Origin: Metapseudomonas boanensis
GTDB lineage: Bacteria > Pseudomonadota > Gammaproteobacteria > Pseudomonadales > Pseudomonadaceae
Assembly: GCF_018704125.1 (NCBI RefSeq)
Contig: NZ_JAGTIS010000007.1
Span: 62,001-126,000, forward strand
Direction: 5' to 3'
DNA: 64,000 bases
The notes under the pieces were generated by a model, which searched no databases, was not told the DNA's origin, and worked only from the letters and a program-made list of their open reading frames with translations. Both the position numbers and the translations under genes were made by a program. This document shows positions 47,613 through 56,620 of the stretch, piece after piece. The stretch's first letter is position 1; every line of letters begins with the position of its first letter.

Positions 47613-49595
47613 ATGGCGAGAAAGCCTGAATCGAATGGTGTGAAAGAAACCCTGCTACGCCTGTTTGGGCATGACGATGATCGCAGCTTGCTAGCCAAGC
47701 TCGCTGGCAGAACGCCGCTCAAGAAGCATCGGCTCGACCCGGACAAGGGCTCGAATGTCTTCAAGCGCTCGACGGCGTGTGACAACCTGATCAAGAACCT
47801 GCTGGCGCTGGATGCCGTGTTCAACAGTCAGGATCTGGTCTGTGATCTGGCCGAGGGCCAGGTATCGGCAGTGGTGCTGCATCAGGAGATCGAACGCGCC
47901 AGGGCGCGTCTTGAGCAGAAGCTGTATGCCTATGGCTATTGGGTCGACCGGTTGAACTCGCTAGAGGCGGTACTCAGTGAGCAGCCGTCGCTGGAGGACT
48001 TTGCCCTGGAAGACCGGCTGTCGGTGGATGGCCAGGGCAGCACTGCGGGCAAGGGCACTCCCTATGCGCTGCGGGCCGTCCAGTTGCTGGAACGGGTTGA
48101 GGAGCAGGGCCGGAGTTCGCTGCTCAGCCCGGATCAGCTCACCGAGAAAGCCTGGGCGCTTTATCGGTTGGGGCTGTCCGACCAGGCAATGGCGGCGGCT
48201 CAACAAGCCGTCGAGGCGGATCCCGAGCATTCAGAAGCCTGGATGCTGCTGGCGATTCACTGCATCAACGAGAAGCGCTCTGCCGATCAAGAGGTGGCTC
48301 GCTACGAATTCCAGCGCGAAGAGGCCGACCCGATGTCTGGCCAGGAGCGTTGGGCCGAGGAAATGCGGGATATGGCGGAAGACCGGCGCGCCAAGGCTCT
48401 GACTGAACATCGCGCGGTGGTGTTCCCGGCGCTGCTCTACTGGCCTCGAGACCACGAAAACCCGCATCGACGCTATCGGTATCGCGAGAACTACGAGCAG
48501 ATCCGTAATTCATGCATTGACTGGTTATTTGTCCTGACTCAACCGGAAACCCGGTGTCTGTCGACCGGCGTGGACTGGCTGCGTGCCGCTGAGGCACAAG
48601 GCCGAATCTCGCCATGTTCCTGGAAGGAAAACCCGCAGAAGCATTATGACCGATGGGTGGGAGAGGCTGGCAGCGTCCGTTGCCTTTCAGACGTGGAAAC
48701 CCAAGTGGCCATGCGGATCTGCGCAGAAATGGATGAGTGGGCAGCTCAGTACCCCAACAGCTCTCCGGATTATTACTTCTTCCAGCAAGGTTGGTGGAAA
48801 TCGAACAATCATTTCACCAAGCTCAAGCTGCTGCATGTCCGCTCTGTGCTCGGGCTGCCTGGCTATGAGGCAGCGCGACAGAGCTTTCTCACGGATTTGC
48901 GCGAAGTAGCGGGATGGGATCTATTGTCGGTGATCCTGCACCAGCCGGCCCTCTTCCATGCGTTGACTTGGCACGCTGCCGCCTCGGGACTGGATGAGCT
49001 GATGAGCTATTTCAGGGGCTTGGTTGACGCGGTGGCCAAGGAGCAGCAAGGAAAGTTTTCATTGCTGAAAGGCAACCTGCTGCGTCGCGCTTACCACCAG
49101 GCCTTTGCTCGGGCCGAATTTTCAAGGTGCCTGAGTGTGGCGCGGGAGGCCCAGACCTTCCTGGAACAGGCGTCAGGCTTCGCGCCGCCAGAGTTGGGTA
49201 TGGATGAAAGCCAAAGCAATACCCTCAGTCTGAAGCACTGGAAATACCTGGAGCTGCGGGCGGCCATCGAGATCGCTCCTGAATCGGTTGAAGCCCAGCA
49301 AGCGCTGCTGTCAGTGGCGCAACCGGCGCGCTATTTTGCCGACGAGGGGGCCTACCTGATTCAGGAGGTCATGGATATTGAGTTTGGCGAGGACTGCTAC
49401 GTCGCGCCTTACGGCGAGTCGATACTCACCAGCGGCCAGTGGTTGCAGGCGGTGGAAGCGCTACTCAGTGCTGGTGTATATGCCGACCCGGAGACGAAGT
49501 CGCGCGCGCGGGAGCTGATGGCGCAGTTGACGTCGTTGGTAGAAGAGAACAGTAGCGGGTGGAGTCCGGACGTCTATTGTAAGGCCACTGACTGA
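47613..49595 (+). CDS. Large helical protein with TPR-like segment, unknown function
   Basis: 660 residues, preceded by AAGGAGAG. Residues about 180-225 ('EKAWALYRLGLSDQAMAAAQ' and 'AVEADPEHSEAWMLLAIHC') form one or two tetratricopeptide-like repeats; the rest is helical with many Trp/Tyr and no catalytic motif that I recognise. It has no signal peptide, so it is cytoplasmic. It may be a scaffold or recognition protein; the neighbourhood is not informative. It follows the Asn-rich peptide by 51 bases. Confidence 0.75.
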   Translation: MARKPESNGVKETLLRLFGHDDDRSLLAKLAGRTPLKKHRLDPDKGSNVFKRSTACDNLIKNLLALDAVFNSQDLVCDLAEGQVSAVVLHQEIERARARLEQKLYAYGYWVDRLNSLEAVLSEQPSLEDFALEDRLSVDGQGSTAGKGTPYALRAVQLLERVEEQGRSSLLSPDQLTEKAWALYRLGLSDQAMAAAQQAVEADPEHSEAWMLLAIHCINEKRSADQEVARYEFQREEADPMSGQERWAEEMRDMAEDRRAKALTEHRAVVFPALLYWPRDHENPHRRYRYRENYEQIRNSCIDWLFVLTQPETRCLSTGVDWLRAAEAQGRISPCSWKENPQKHYDRWVGEAGSVRCLSDVETQVAMRICAEMDEWAAQYPNSSPDYYFFQQGWWKSNNHFTKLKLLHVRSVLGLPGYEAARQSFLTDLREVAGWDLLSVILHQPALFHALTWHAAASGLDELMSYFRGLVDAVAKEQQGKFSLLKGNLLRRAYHQAFARAEFSRCLSVAREAQTFLEQASGFAPPELGMDESQSNTLSLKHWKYLELRAAIEIAPESVEAQQALLSVAQPARYFADEGAYLIQEVMDIEFGEDCYVAPYGESILTSGQWLQAVEALLSAGVYADPETKSRARELMAQLTSLVEENSSGWSPDVYCKATD

Positions 49596-49764
49596 CCGCT
49601 GCTCGCTGACCTCGGCATCGTCCCTGGCCGTGCGATAACTCGAAGTTTTGCTGTGCCGCTTCCCGATCAGCCAGGACGGGGTAGCTGGCGCGAACTGGCA
49701 GAGATCGTTCTGGCCCACCAGCGCCCTGGGTATGGTGGACGGGCATTAGCATCCCGGTAGTCAT

Positions 49765-49804
49765 ACGCTCAGGCCATTGACTATAACGCCCCATTACATG
49801 CAGC
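49765..49804. repeat. Interspersed repeat, copy C (second block only)
   Basis: A 40-base block with core ATTGACTATAACGCCCCATT, which differs from copy A at one base in this 20-base core. It lies between the converging ends of the TPR-like gene and the minus-strand gene beside the transposon module. Confidence 0.75.
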
Positions 49805-49823
49805 CAAGCCCTGCTGCGTCACC

Positions 49824-50873
49824 TCAGAGCTCGAGGTCAGCTTCCACCTTCAACCTTGTCAGGTACGGAGTGAGTTCATCGGCGGATGCAATGAGGTATT
49901 CGGTATAGCTGCGGCTCGATCCGGCGCGAGGAAGCTTGGGGGTGTAGCCAATCCCTAAGGCAGTCAATTCGCCAGGTTTACCGGGTGGAGCGCCGGCCCA
50001 GGTCAGTTGATCCGGTTCAAAACGTCGGTTCCCCGCCGAAACCTCCGCGAGCAGCTCCGAGCAGGCATCTTCGAAGAACACATTGAGCACCAGTCGTTCT
50101 TGGAAGTCGTGAAAATAGGCCAGGCGCAGCCAGCCGGTGTCTTCGTGCAGCGGACTGCCGCCGAGCCAGAGTGACAGCTCGGCCAAGTGCAGGAACACAT
50201 CGCTGCGTTCTGGGAAGACCATCCAGACCCTGCGGGCCATGTGCCGTCGTGCCATGGCCAGTTCGTAGAGATCCATCGCGACCCCACTGGCGGGGCGCGA
50301 GTCGCCGCCGACTTTACAGAAGAGCACGACTTGCGGGCTGCCCTGCTTGTCGAGCAAGGCGGCGGTGGGTGCTTGAAACAGGCTGGTGGTGGCGGCTTTC
50401 AGCACGGTTCCGCCTGGCGCCTCGAAGAACTCCAGCGGCGTGTGCGTCAGGAAGCTGAACAAGTCTCTGACCAAGCCTTTGGCCGTGCGGCGCTTATCGG
50501 CACGCGCATTAATAGCGTGGGCGAGAAAGGGGCTCTGGCTGCGCAGCGCGTCGAGCCGCTGCGACAGCTCGGCAATGCTGATCTGATTCACCAAGGCCGG
50601 AGGCAGTAGTTCATCCGCCAGGGGTGCGGAAATGCGCGAAATCTTGTCGAGCAACTCTATGTGCACGTAGCTGCACCGTACCTGCGGCTGCTCAATCGCC
50701 GGCAAACAGCGCTCCAGGTAGCGCCCGGCTGCGACCATGCGATTGAGGGTCTTCTGATTCATCCCCAAGGCCTGGGCGACGCTCGCCAGCGTGGCGCTTT
50801 GCCCCTGCTGCTCGAAGGCATTCTTCGCGTTGCGATACGTCTCAAACCAGCGGCTGTCGACCGTGCGCGCCAT
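49824..50873 (-). CDS. Unknown protein divergent from tnsA, N-terminal HTH
   Basis: 349 residues from ATG 50873 (GGGAG upstream); a TTG 24 bases earlier is less likely. Residues about 20-55 ('ATLASVAQALGMNQKTLNRM') look like a helix-turn-helix. The rest has mixed alpha/beta character with no recognised family. It is divergent from tnsA with a 123-base shared control region that contains repeated motifs, so it may be a regulator or accessory gene of the Tn7-like element, or the neighbour of its end. Confidence 0.7.
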   Translation of the reverse strand: MARTVDSRWFETYRNAKNAFEQQGQSATLASVAQALGMNQKTLNRMVAAGRYLERCLPAIEQPQVRCSYVHIELLDKISRISAPLADELLPPALVNQISIAELSQRLDALRSQSPFLAHAINARADKRRTAKGLVRDLFSFLTHTPLEFFEAPGGTVLKAATTSLFQAPTAALLDKQGSPQVVLFCKVGGDSRPASGVAMDLYELAMARRHMARRVWMVFPERSDVFLHLAELSLWLGGSPLHEDTGWLRLAYFHDFQERLVLNVFFEDACSELLAEVSAGNRRFEPDQLTWAGAPPGKPGELTALGIGYTPKLPRAGSSRSYTEYLIASADELTPYLTRLKVEADLEL

Positions 50874-50890
50874 GAGGCTCCCGGTAAGGC

Positions 50891-50977
50891 TTGTCAATTT
50901 ATTCGTAGCCTATTACGGGAAAAGGTTGACGGGCAAGGAAAGGCTGGCTATTACTTACCGTCAATAACGTAGCCGGT
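50891..50977. promoter_or_regulatory. Repeated motif in the tnsA divergent control region
   Basis: Two related direct sites: GTCAATTTATTCGTAGCC (50893-50910) and GTCAATAACGTAGCC (50960-50974), which share GTCAA-(gap)-CGTAGCC, plus an inverted GTTGACGG (50935-50942). They may be operators for the divergent genes or TnsB-binding sites of the transposon end. Confidence 0.5.
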
Positions 50978-50996
50978 TAACGATATTGGAGCGCAA

Positions 50997-51713
50997 ATGC
51001 ATCGCGGTCTTCAGCCTGTTCCTGTGGCACGCAACGTCTCGAAGCGCACCCGTCGTGGCAAGGCGTGTTACGTGTTCATGTCTGCCAAGGCGGGCGGACT
51101 GATCTCGCTGGAGAGCTATGAAGAGCTGAGGCGCGCGTTGTTGTTCGAGATTGACCCACGGGTTGTGCGGTTCGGCGAGCAACCCTGGACGATGGAGGTG
51201 CTCAGCGGCGAGATTCAGCCGTCTCGTGAGCATTTCAAACCAACGTCGGCTGATCGTGTGTTCTACACGCCGGATTTCACGGTGCGGCTAGCTGATGGCC
51301 GCATTCTGATTATCGAAGTGAAGAAGTCCTCCCCTTCTTCTGAGCTCACCGACAAGTACACGCTGGCGCAGCGCCAGTGTCAGCAGCACGGTTTTGAGTT
51401 CAGGGTGCTGGAGGGTGGCCAGATCACGGATGTACTTGTCCGAAACTGTGAATATCTGACGAGAACCTCGGCTGAGTACTTCAAGAAGCACCTACCTGCA
51501 ACGCTTGAGCAGTTGGTGGAACTGTCGCACCAGAAGCCGCAGTGGAAGTTCTCGGAACTGGCGGATAAAGCGCCGTACGGCGGCTTTGGCGTGTTTGTCG
51601 GTATCGCAAATGGTGTCTTTCAAGCAGATCTAAATGCCGATCTGCTGGCGGGGCGAGGGGAAATCACTCCTGCACATGGAAACCTTACTCATCTAGAGGT
51701 GGGGTTTGTATGA
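50997..51713 (+). CDS. tnsA: Tn7-like transposase endonuclease subunit TnsA
   Basis: 238 residues. The restriction-enzyme-like core has an acid in 'LISLESYEELRRAL' (E39/E42/E43), D93 in 'FYTPDFTV' and E107-V-K109 in 'IIEVKKS', equivalent to the catalytic set of TnsA. TnsA cuts the 5' strands at transposon ends so that TnsA+TnsB give cut-and-paste movement. Its stop overlaps tnsB (ATGA). Together with tnsB, tnsC and tniQ it forms a complete core operon. Confidence 0.93.
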   Translation: MHRGLQPVPVARNVSKRTRRGKACYVFMSAKAGGLISLESYEELRRALLFEIDPRVVRFGEQPWTMEVLSGEIQPSREHFKPTSADRVFYTPDFTVRLADGRILIIEVKKSSPSSELTDKYTLAQRQCQQHGFEFRVLEGGQITDVLVRNCEYLTRTSAEYFKKHLPATLEQLVELSHQKPQWKFSELADKAPYGGFGVFVGIANGVFQADLNADLLAGRGEITPAHGNLTHLEVGFV

Positions 51714-53620
51714 ACAACCGGCTGATCCAGAAGGGCGACCTGGTTGAAGACAACGGCCAGCTGTTCAATGTCCACGACATTCGCTTGCAGACCGACCAGG
51801 TCTTGCTGGAAGGGCGTGCAGGGAATCTCGTGTTCTACGGTGTGGGTGAGTTCAACAACCGTATCGCGCAGGGTGTTACCAAGCCGATCTTTTCGCGACG
51901 GGCTGCGAATGAGGAAGCGCCGACCAGGGAACTTTCTCTGACCGAGGAGGCCGCGCTCAAAGTTCGTTTGGACGTGCTTTCTAAAGTCAAAAGCCTGCGC
52001 GAGAACGGTGTGCCCTGGCAAGACATCGGGCCCATGCTGGGGAAACAGATACCGAATATCCGAACAATTCAGCGCTGGTATGCGAAGTATGAACGCGTCG
52101 TTAATAAGCAGCATGTTGCGCCGCTCTATTCAGCGCGGGGGAATCGCGGCTCAAAGCTGTCGGAGGTGTCGGAGCAAGCGCTTCAAGAGGCCCTGCTTGA
52201 GTTTTACAAAGGCACCGAACGCTTCAGCATTCAGTCGATCACAGAACTGGCGAACGCCAGAGCCAAAGATATCTGCGCGGAGCTGAAACTGCCCTTTACT
52301 GGCATTTCCAGGCGTTCGGTTACGCGAGCAATTTACAAAATTGGTAATTTGGAGTCGGTGCAAGGCCGCTTGGGGACAAGAGCGGCCAATCAAACTTTGC
52401 ATGCGGCGCTAGAGCTGTTGCTTATCGAGGCGCCCTACGAGCGCGTCGAGTATGACTCGACAGTTTTGAACGTGCATCTGGTTAACGACCAGGGTGAGGT
52501 CATCGGTAAACCTACGCTTTACCTGCTGATTGACTGTGCCACCGGCGCCATCATTGCGTTCTATCTGACCATTCAAGCGGAATCCGAGGAAGCATTTCTG
52601 CGCTTGCTTGAAATGGCGTTTATGCCGAGAGACGACGGTTTCTTGCAGCGCTACGGCGTCAAGCATGCCCTCCCGGCGCCGGCGCTATGGCACAAGATGG
52701 GTGGTGATAACAGCGCGGCCCATCACGGGCAAGGCATGTATCACGCATTGTGGTATCTCGGGGTGGCTAATGAGTTTTCGCAGGCGGGTAAACCGCAGAA
52801 ACATCCCTATGTAGAGCGCACGCACGGCTCCAGTAAGACCGGCCTGATCAAAAAACTGTGCGGGGCCAATTTGTCGGAAGAAGTTCTGGAGAAAGACCCT
52901 GAAGGGCGTGCTCTGCGCGAAGCTGCATTGACGTTGCCGCAATTGGAAAAGTTGGTGGCACGGTGGATCTGTGATGTTTATATGAACAGGCCCCTGGCGC
53001 GTCTGACATATCGCTTTGGGTACCGCTGCTCTCCCCGACAAGCCATGGATGCGCTGACGAAAATTTACCCGTTGGTACCCCCGCCAACCCCCGAAGAGTT
53101 TCGGGAGGCCTGCCTGCAATATCGCAGCAAGAAAGTTTCCCTGACCAGCAAGGGCGTCGTGTTCGACACGTTCCACTACAACAGCCAGGAGCTCTATGAG
53201 CTGTTCCTGGCGGCGCCGCGAAAATCTAAGGTCGAGATTCGTTGGCATCCCCTGGATGTCAGCGCCATTTCGGTCGTGTCGCCACTGGATCAGAAGGTCA
53301 TGATCACGGTGCCGAACAAGCTGCGTAATCTGCCGCCGATGAGCTTTGGTGAGGCGAAGCAGATTCGCCGCAAGCTCTACAAGTCAGATGCCGAGTTGAC
53401 CGAGGAGGATTATCACCAAGCTGCCGTGGAACTCTATCGAGACATCCATGCACTGAACAAAGCGGCCACGGTCGCCAAGCGCAAGCGGGCGGCCAGGGCG
53501 TCGGACAAGCAGCTCCAAACGAAAGCGCTTCAGGCGACCAAGCCAGTCCATAAGGCCGAGGCTGACGCGCCTGCAACCCTAGACTTGCAGGCGCTCACGC
53601 CTGTACCGACGCGCAAGTGA
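51710..53620 (+). CDS. tnsB: Tn7-like DDE transposase TnsB
   Basis: 636 residues, Mu/Tn7/IS481-like integrase fold. Catalytic triad D249 ('VEYDST'), D333 ('GGDNSA') and E369 ('YVERTHGS'), with a 35-residue spacing between the last two as usual for DDE enzymes. N-terminal helix-turn-helix domains bind the transposon ends; a basic C-terminal tail (from about 585) probably contacts TnsC. Intact. Confidence 0.95.
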   Translation: MNNRLIQKGDLVEDNGQLFNVHDIRLQTDQVLLEGRAGNLVFYGVGEFNNRIAQGVTKPIFSRRAANEEAPTRELSLTEEAALKVRLDVLSKVKSLRENGVPWQDIGPMLGKQIPNIRTIQRWYAKYERVVNKQHVAPLYSARGNRGSKLSEVSEQALQEALLEFYKGTERFSIQSITELANARAKDICAELKLPFTGISRRSVTRAIYKIGNLESVQGRLGTRAANQTLHAALELLLIEAPYERVEYDSTVLNVHLVNDQGEVIGKPTLYLLIDCATGAIIAFYLTIQAESEEAFLRLLEMAFMPRDDGFLQRYGVKHALPAPALWHKMGGDNSAAHHGQGMYHALWYLGVANEFSQAGKPQKHPYVERTHGSSKTGLIKKLCGANLSEEVLEKDPEGRALREAALTLPQLEKLVARWICDVYMNRPLARLTYRFGYRCSPRQAMDALTKIYPLVPPPTPEEFREACLQYRSKKVSLTSKGVVFDTFHYNSQELYELFLAAPRKSKVEIRWHPLDVSAISVVSPLDQKVMITVPNKLRNLPPMSFGEAKQIRRKLYKSDAELTEEDYHQAAVELYRDIHALNKAATVAKRKRAARASDKQLQTKALQATKPVHKAEADAPATLDLQALTPVPTRK

Positions 53621-53630
53621 GGTGATCCGG

Positions 53631-54623
53631 ATGTTTCAGCCACTCTCTACAGAGCGCGTGATGCACCAGCAGTTCCAAATGGCGTATGACTTTGCGCGAG
53701 GCATCGTCGCAAGGTCTATCGACGGTGAGCGTCTGATTGCTCTTCTGCTGGGCATCCCCCGGCTGGGGAAATCTCTGGTCAGCGACTTGTTGTTGGAGGA
53801 CTTTCCAGCGCAATCAGTACACGGTCAGCAATCGATTCCCATCATTCGTGTCGTAACGCCGACCAGTCCGACTAAAAAATCCATGGCGGAGGCCATCATC
53901 GACACGCTGGACTCGCGTCGTTATGGCCGGTTCAGCGCTGATCAGGCCACTGCACGGGCTATGTTTCTGTTGGAGAGAGCCCAGGTACGTATCCTGCTCT
54001 TCGATGAAATCCAGCATGTGGTCGAGCGCAATACCTCCAAGAGTTGGTACGAGATTGCCGACTGGCTCAAGGTCTTGTCAGATAAGCTCAATTTGTCACT
54101 GCTGTTGATCGGTTTGCCGAAAGCCCGTGAAATTTTTTCGGAGAACGATCAACTGCGGACTCGTGTCAGACCAGCTCACATTATTTATCCCTACAACTGG
54201 AACCAGCCGGGCGACATCGCGGAGTTTTGCCGCTGCCTTCTTTCCGTATCTCAGTTGCTCTCCAAGCAGGGGTACGAGCTACCCAACATGACTGACCTTG
54301 ACGTTGTCCGACGCTGCTATGCGGCTACCGATGGGCGTTACGGCATGGTGATCAAGCTGTTCGAGGAGGCCAGGCATCTGGCTAAGAAAGCGAAGTCCAA
54401 GATCATTACCCGAAACACCCTGCACGATGCATATCAAGCGAGTATTGCTGCCGATGGAGATACGAGGAATCCATTTGCGTCTGATGCTGAGCTCAGCGAC
54501 AGCGTTCTGGTACAGCGTTATGTTGCCGTGTTGAATGAAGCTGGATTGCGGGCGGCGCGCCCAAAACGAGGTCAGAAAAGCGCACCGGGGATGGCTGCCC
54601 ACGCTGATGGGGGGAGCCAGTGA
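53631..54623 (+). CDS. tnsC: Tn7-like AAA+ regulator TnsC
   Basis: 330 residues from ATG 53631 with GAGGTGA 5 bases upstream; a GTG 9 bases earlier is possible. Walker A 'GIPRLGKS' (41-48), Walker B 'ILLFDEIQH' (D125, E126), sensor-type 'LLLIGLPKA'. TnsC filaments link the target-site protein to the transposase and give target immunity. Its stop overlaps the next start (TGATG). Confidence 0.93.
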   Translation: MFQPLSTERVMHQQFQMAYDFARGIVARSIDGERLIALLLGIPRLGKSLVSDLLLEDFPAQSVHGQQSIPIIRVVTPTSPTKKSMAEAIIDTLDSRRYGRFSADQATARAMFLLERAQVRILLFDEIQHVVERNTSKSWYEIADWLKVLSDKLNLSLLLIGLPKAREIFSENDQLRTRVRPAHIIYPYNWNQPGDIAEFCRCLLSVSQLLSKQGYELPNMTDLDVVRRCYAATDGRYGMVIKLFEEARHLAKKAKSKIITRNTLHDAYQASIAADGDTRNPFASDAELSDSVLVQRYVAVLNEAGLRAARPKRGQKSAPGMAAHADGGSQ

Positions 54624-56503
54624 TGATGCAGATTCATCTGAATCCCTTTGCTGGTGAAGCGCTGCATAGCTACCTGCTCCGCCTGGCGCAAGGCTACGGT
54701 CTTCAGAACAGCAAACAGCTGCTGAAAGCGGTGAGCCTGAAGCCTCGTCTTGCTTATGACGCACAACAGCTCGGGTTGTTTGCCGAGGAGTTCAGACTGA
54801 GCGTCGATGTACTGGTGGCGATGAACCCGACACCCGAGTCCAGCACGCCGATTCTGAACCTGAAGCATCAGCGCTCAGCCGGCAGTCCGATTTGCCCCTG
54901 CTGCGTACGTGAGGCTCCTTATATTCGAGCCCTGTGGGATCACGAGCTGATCACGGCGTGCCCGCTGCATGGCGTGCTCCTGATGGATGTATGTCCAGGC
55001 TGTAGCGAGCCCATTACGCGCGAGCGTGAGTCGATCACCCATTGCCAGCATTGCAACCGCTCCTTCTCCGAAACCGTTGCGGAGTCAGCTGAGAGCTACG
55101 ACCTGGCCCTTTCTGCGTTGATTGCTGGAGCAGCGCATCCGGCTAGAGCACTGCTCCCCATGGCTTTGCAGTCCGGCAGCCCGCCTCCGGACATCGCGGC
55201 TTTCCTGGCCTACCTCGCGACCCATATTCAACCGGCCAACTCGATACCTGTTCGAGCTGGCAAGGAGCCGCGTCCTAAAACGATCCAGGAGTCTCGCGGT
55301 GTGTTGAGGCGTGCTTGGTCAGCGCTCACGCCGTGGCCGACAGGCGTTGAGGCATTCATTGAAGCACGCATTCGCGAAGGCGAGGGTCGTTCCGTGCATC
55401 AGCGCGTAGGGCGTTGGCTGGCGATATTTCAGCGGCAGTTTGATCCGAAGGTCTATGGCTTTTTTGCTGAAGTGGTCGAGCGTGTTTTGCATGAACGCTT
55501 TGATGGGAGCTTTGCTCTTAGACATAGGGGAATGTTGCTCAGATCGGAAAACGCCGATGCTTTGCAATGGTTTTCAGCCGCTGAGGCGGCGCGATTGCTT
55601 GGCATCGCTCCCGATATCCTGACCAACCTAGTGGTCAAGCAGAAGGTTCCCGGGCGAGTGCACCAAGAGGGCAGTAACCGTTTCGTTGCAATTCACCGCG
55701 AGACGATTGACCAGATTAAGGAACACCGTGGTGGCTATCTTTCCGCCACCGATGCGCGACGTCGGCTGAACATTTCAAAGACGTGTTTCGAGCGCTTTAC
55801 CCAAGCCGGTGGGCTGCGTCGCTACAAGCGCGATGAGCGTCCACTGCTGGTAGCCGGCGAATTCCGGGTCGAGGACGTCGACAAGGTGATCAACCAACTA
55901 GTGGGACGCGTCCGCAAGAAGCCTCGGCCATCCCGGTTGATCGGGCTTGAAGACATCTCGGCCAAGCACGGAATTTCTAACGCCAAGATCATATCGGTGC
56001 TGCAAGACATTCTGCACGGGACGATCTGTCCCGTTGCCCATGTGACAGAGCTGTCTGGGCTGGCTGGGCTTCAGTTCGACAAGGCCGATATCGAGACGTG
56101 CATCCGGGACAGCGACCCAGATGCTTCGTTCAGTGTTGACGATTTGGCGAAGGTGTCCGGCTGGAAAGCAGGTGTGATCAAAAAATGGATCCAAGGAGGT
56201 TTCCTCCGAGCGGTTGAAGAGCGCCATGGGAAAGCCAAGCGCGACGTCGTGCAGCTATCAGCCCTGATCAAGTTTCTGCTGACCTACACCCCGACTGCCG
56301 AGCTCTCCAGTCAACTGAACACGAAAACCCAGTACCTGATTCAGTCCTGGCGTCCTGCCCAGATCGAGATCCTGACACCGCCGCAAGACACGAGTGGTGG
56401 GCAGCGAGGCTTGCTCGTCCGAAATGCCGATCTGGCGCGGGCCGCTCAGCTCCGGAAACCGACAATCCGCGAGCTTGCAGAGCAGCTAGGGGCGTGCGCA
56501 TGA
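54623..56503 (+). CDS. tniQ: Tn7-like target-selection protein TniQ/TnsD
   Basis: 626 residues from ATG 54623 after GGGGGAG. N-terminal TniQ domain ('LHSYLLRLAQGYGLQ') with zinc ligands in 'PICPCCVREAPYIRALW', 'ACPLHG', 'CPGC' and 'CQHC'. The long C-terminal half contains several helix-turn-helix-like segments ('SAAEAARLLGIAPDILTNLV', 'LSATDARRRLNISKTCFERF', 'SVDDLAKVSGWKAGVIKKWI'), as in TnsD proteins that recognise a fixed chromosomal site. The target site is unknown; glmS is not excluded but its attTn7 here is empty. Confidence 0.9.
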   Translation: MMQIHLNPFAGEALHSYLLRLAQGYGLQNSKQLLKAVSLKPRLAYDAQQLGLFAEEFRLSVDVLVAMNPTPESSTPILNLKHQRSAGSPICPCCVREAPYIRALWDHELITACPLHGVLLMDVCPGCSEPITRERESITHCQHCNRSFSETVAESAESYDLALSALIAGAAHPARALLPMALQSGSPPPDIAAFLAYLATHIQPANSIPVRAGKEPRPKTIQESRGVLRRAWSALTPWPTGVEAFIEARIREGEGRSVHQRVGRWLAIFQRQFDPKVYGFFAEVVERVLHERFDGSFALRHRGMLLRSENADALQWFSAAEAARLLGIAPDILTNLVVKQKVPGRVHQEGSNRFVAIHRETIDQIKEHRGGYLSATDARRRLNISKTCFERFTQAGGLRRYKRDERPLLVAGEFRVEDVDKVINQLVGRVRKKPRPSRLIGLEDISAKHGISNAKIISVLQDILHGTICPVAHVTELSGLAGLQFDKADIETCIRDSDPDASFSVDDLAKVSGWKAGVIKKWIQGGFLRAVEERHGKAKRDVVQLSALIKFLLTYTPTAELSSQLNTKTQYLIQSWRPAQIEILTPPQDTSGGQRGLLVRNADLARAAQLRKPTIRELAEQLGACA

Positions 56504-56608
56504 AGAGTCTTCACAAGACAGCCAAGTTGCTGGAGGACTACCCCGAACTGGCGGCAGGTGGTGCCGCTCGTGGGCTGCTGGTGCGCAGCTGCGTCCGCCG
56601 ACCTTAGC
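56501..56608 (+). CDS. Short ORF overlapping the tniQ end
   Basis: 35 residues, 'MKSLHKTAKLLEDYPEL...', starting at the ATG that overlaps the tniQ stop (ATGA). It may be a truncated fifth gene of the transposition operon or a translated relic. No family. Confidence 0.35.
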
Positions 56609-56620
56609 AAGGAACAGCCT

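Noticed and set aside
49465-49794. 109-codon minus-strand frame behind the TPR-like gene
   Set aside because: It overlaps the 3' end of the plus-strand gene and repeat copy C, has low-complexity composition and no ribosome site.
50997-56503. CRISPR-associated (RNA-guided) Tn7-like transposon
   Set aside because: No cas genes or repeats are visible, and the single TniQ is long and TnsD-like rather than the short form linked with Cascade or Cas12k.
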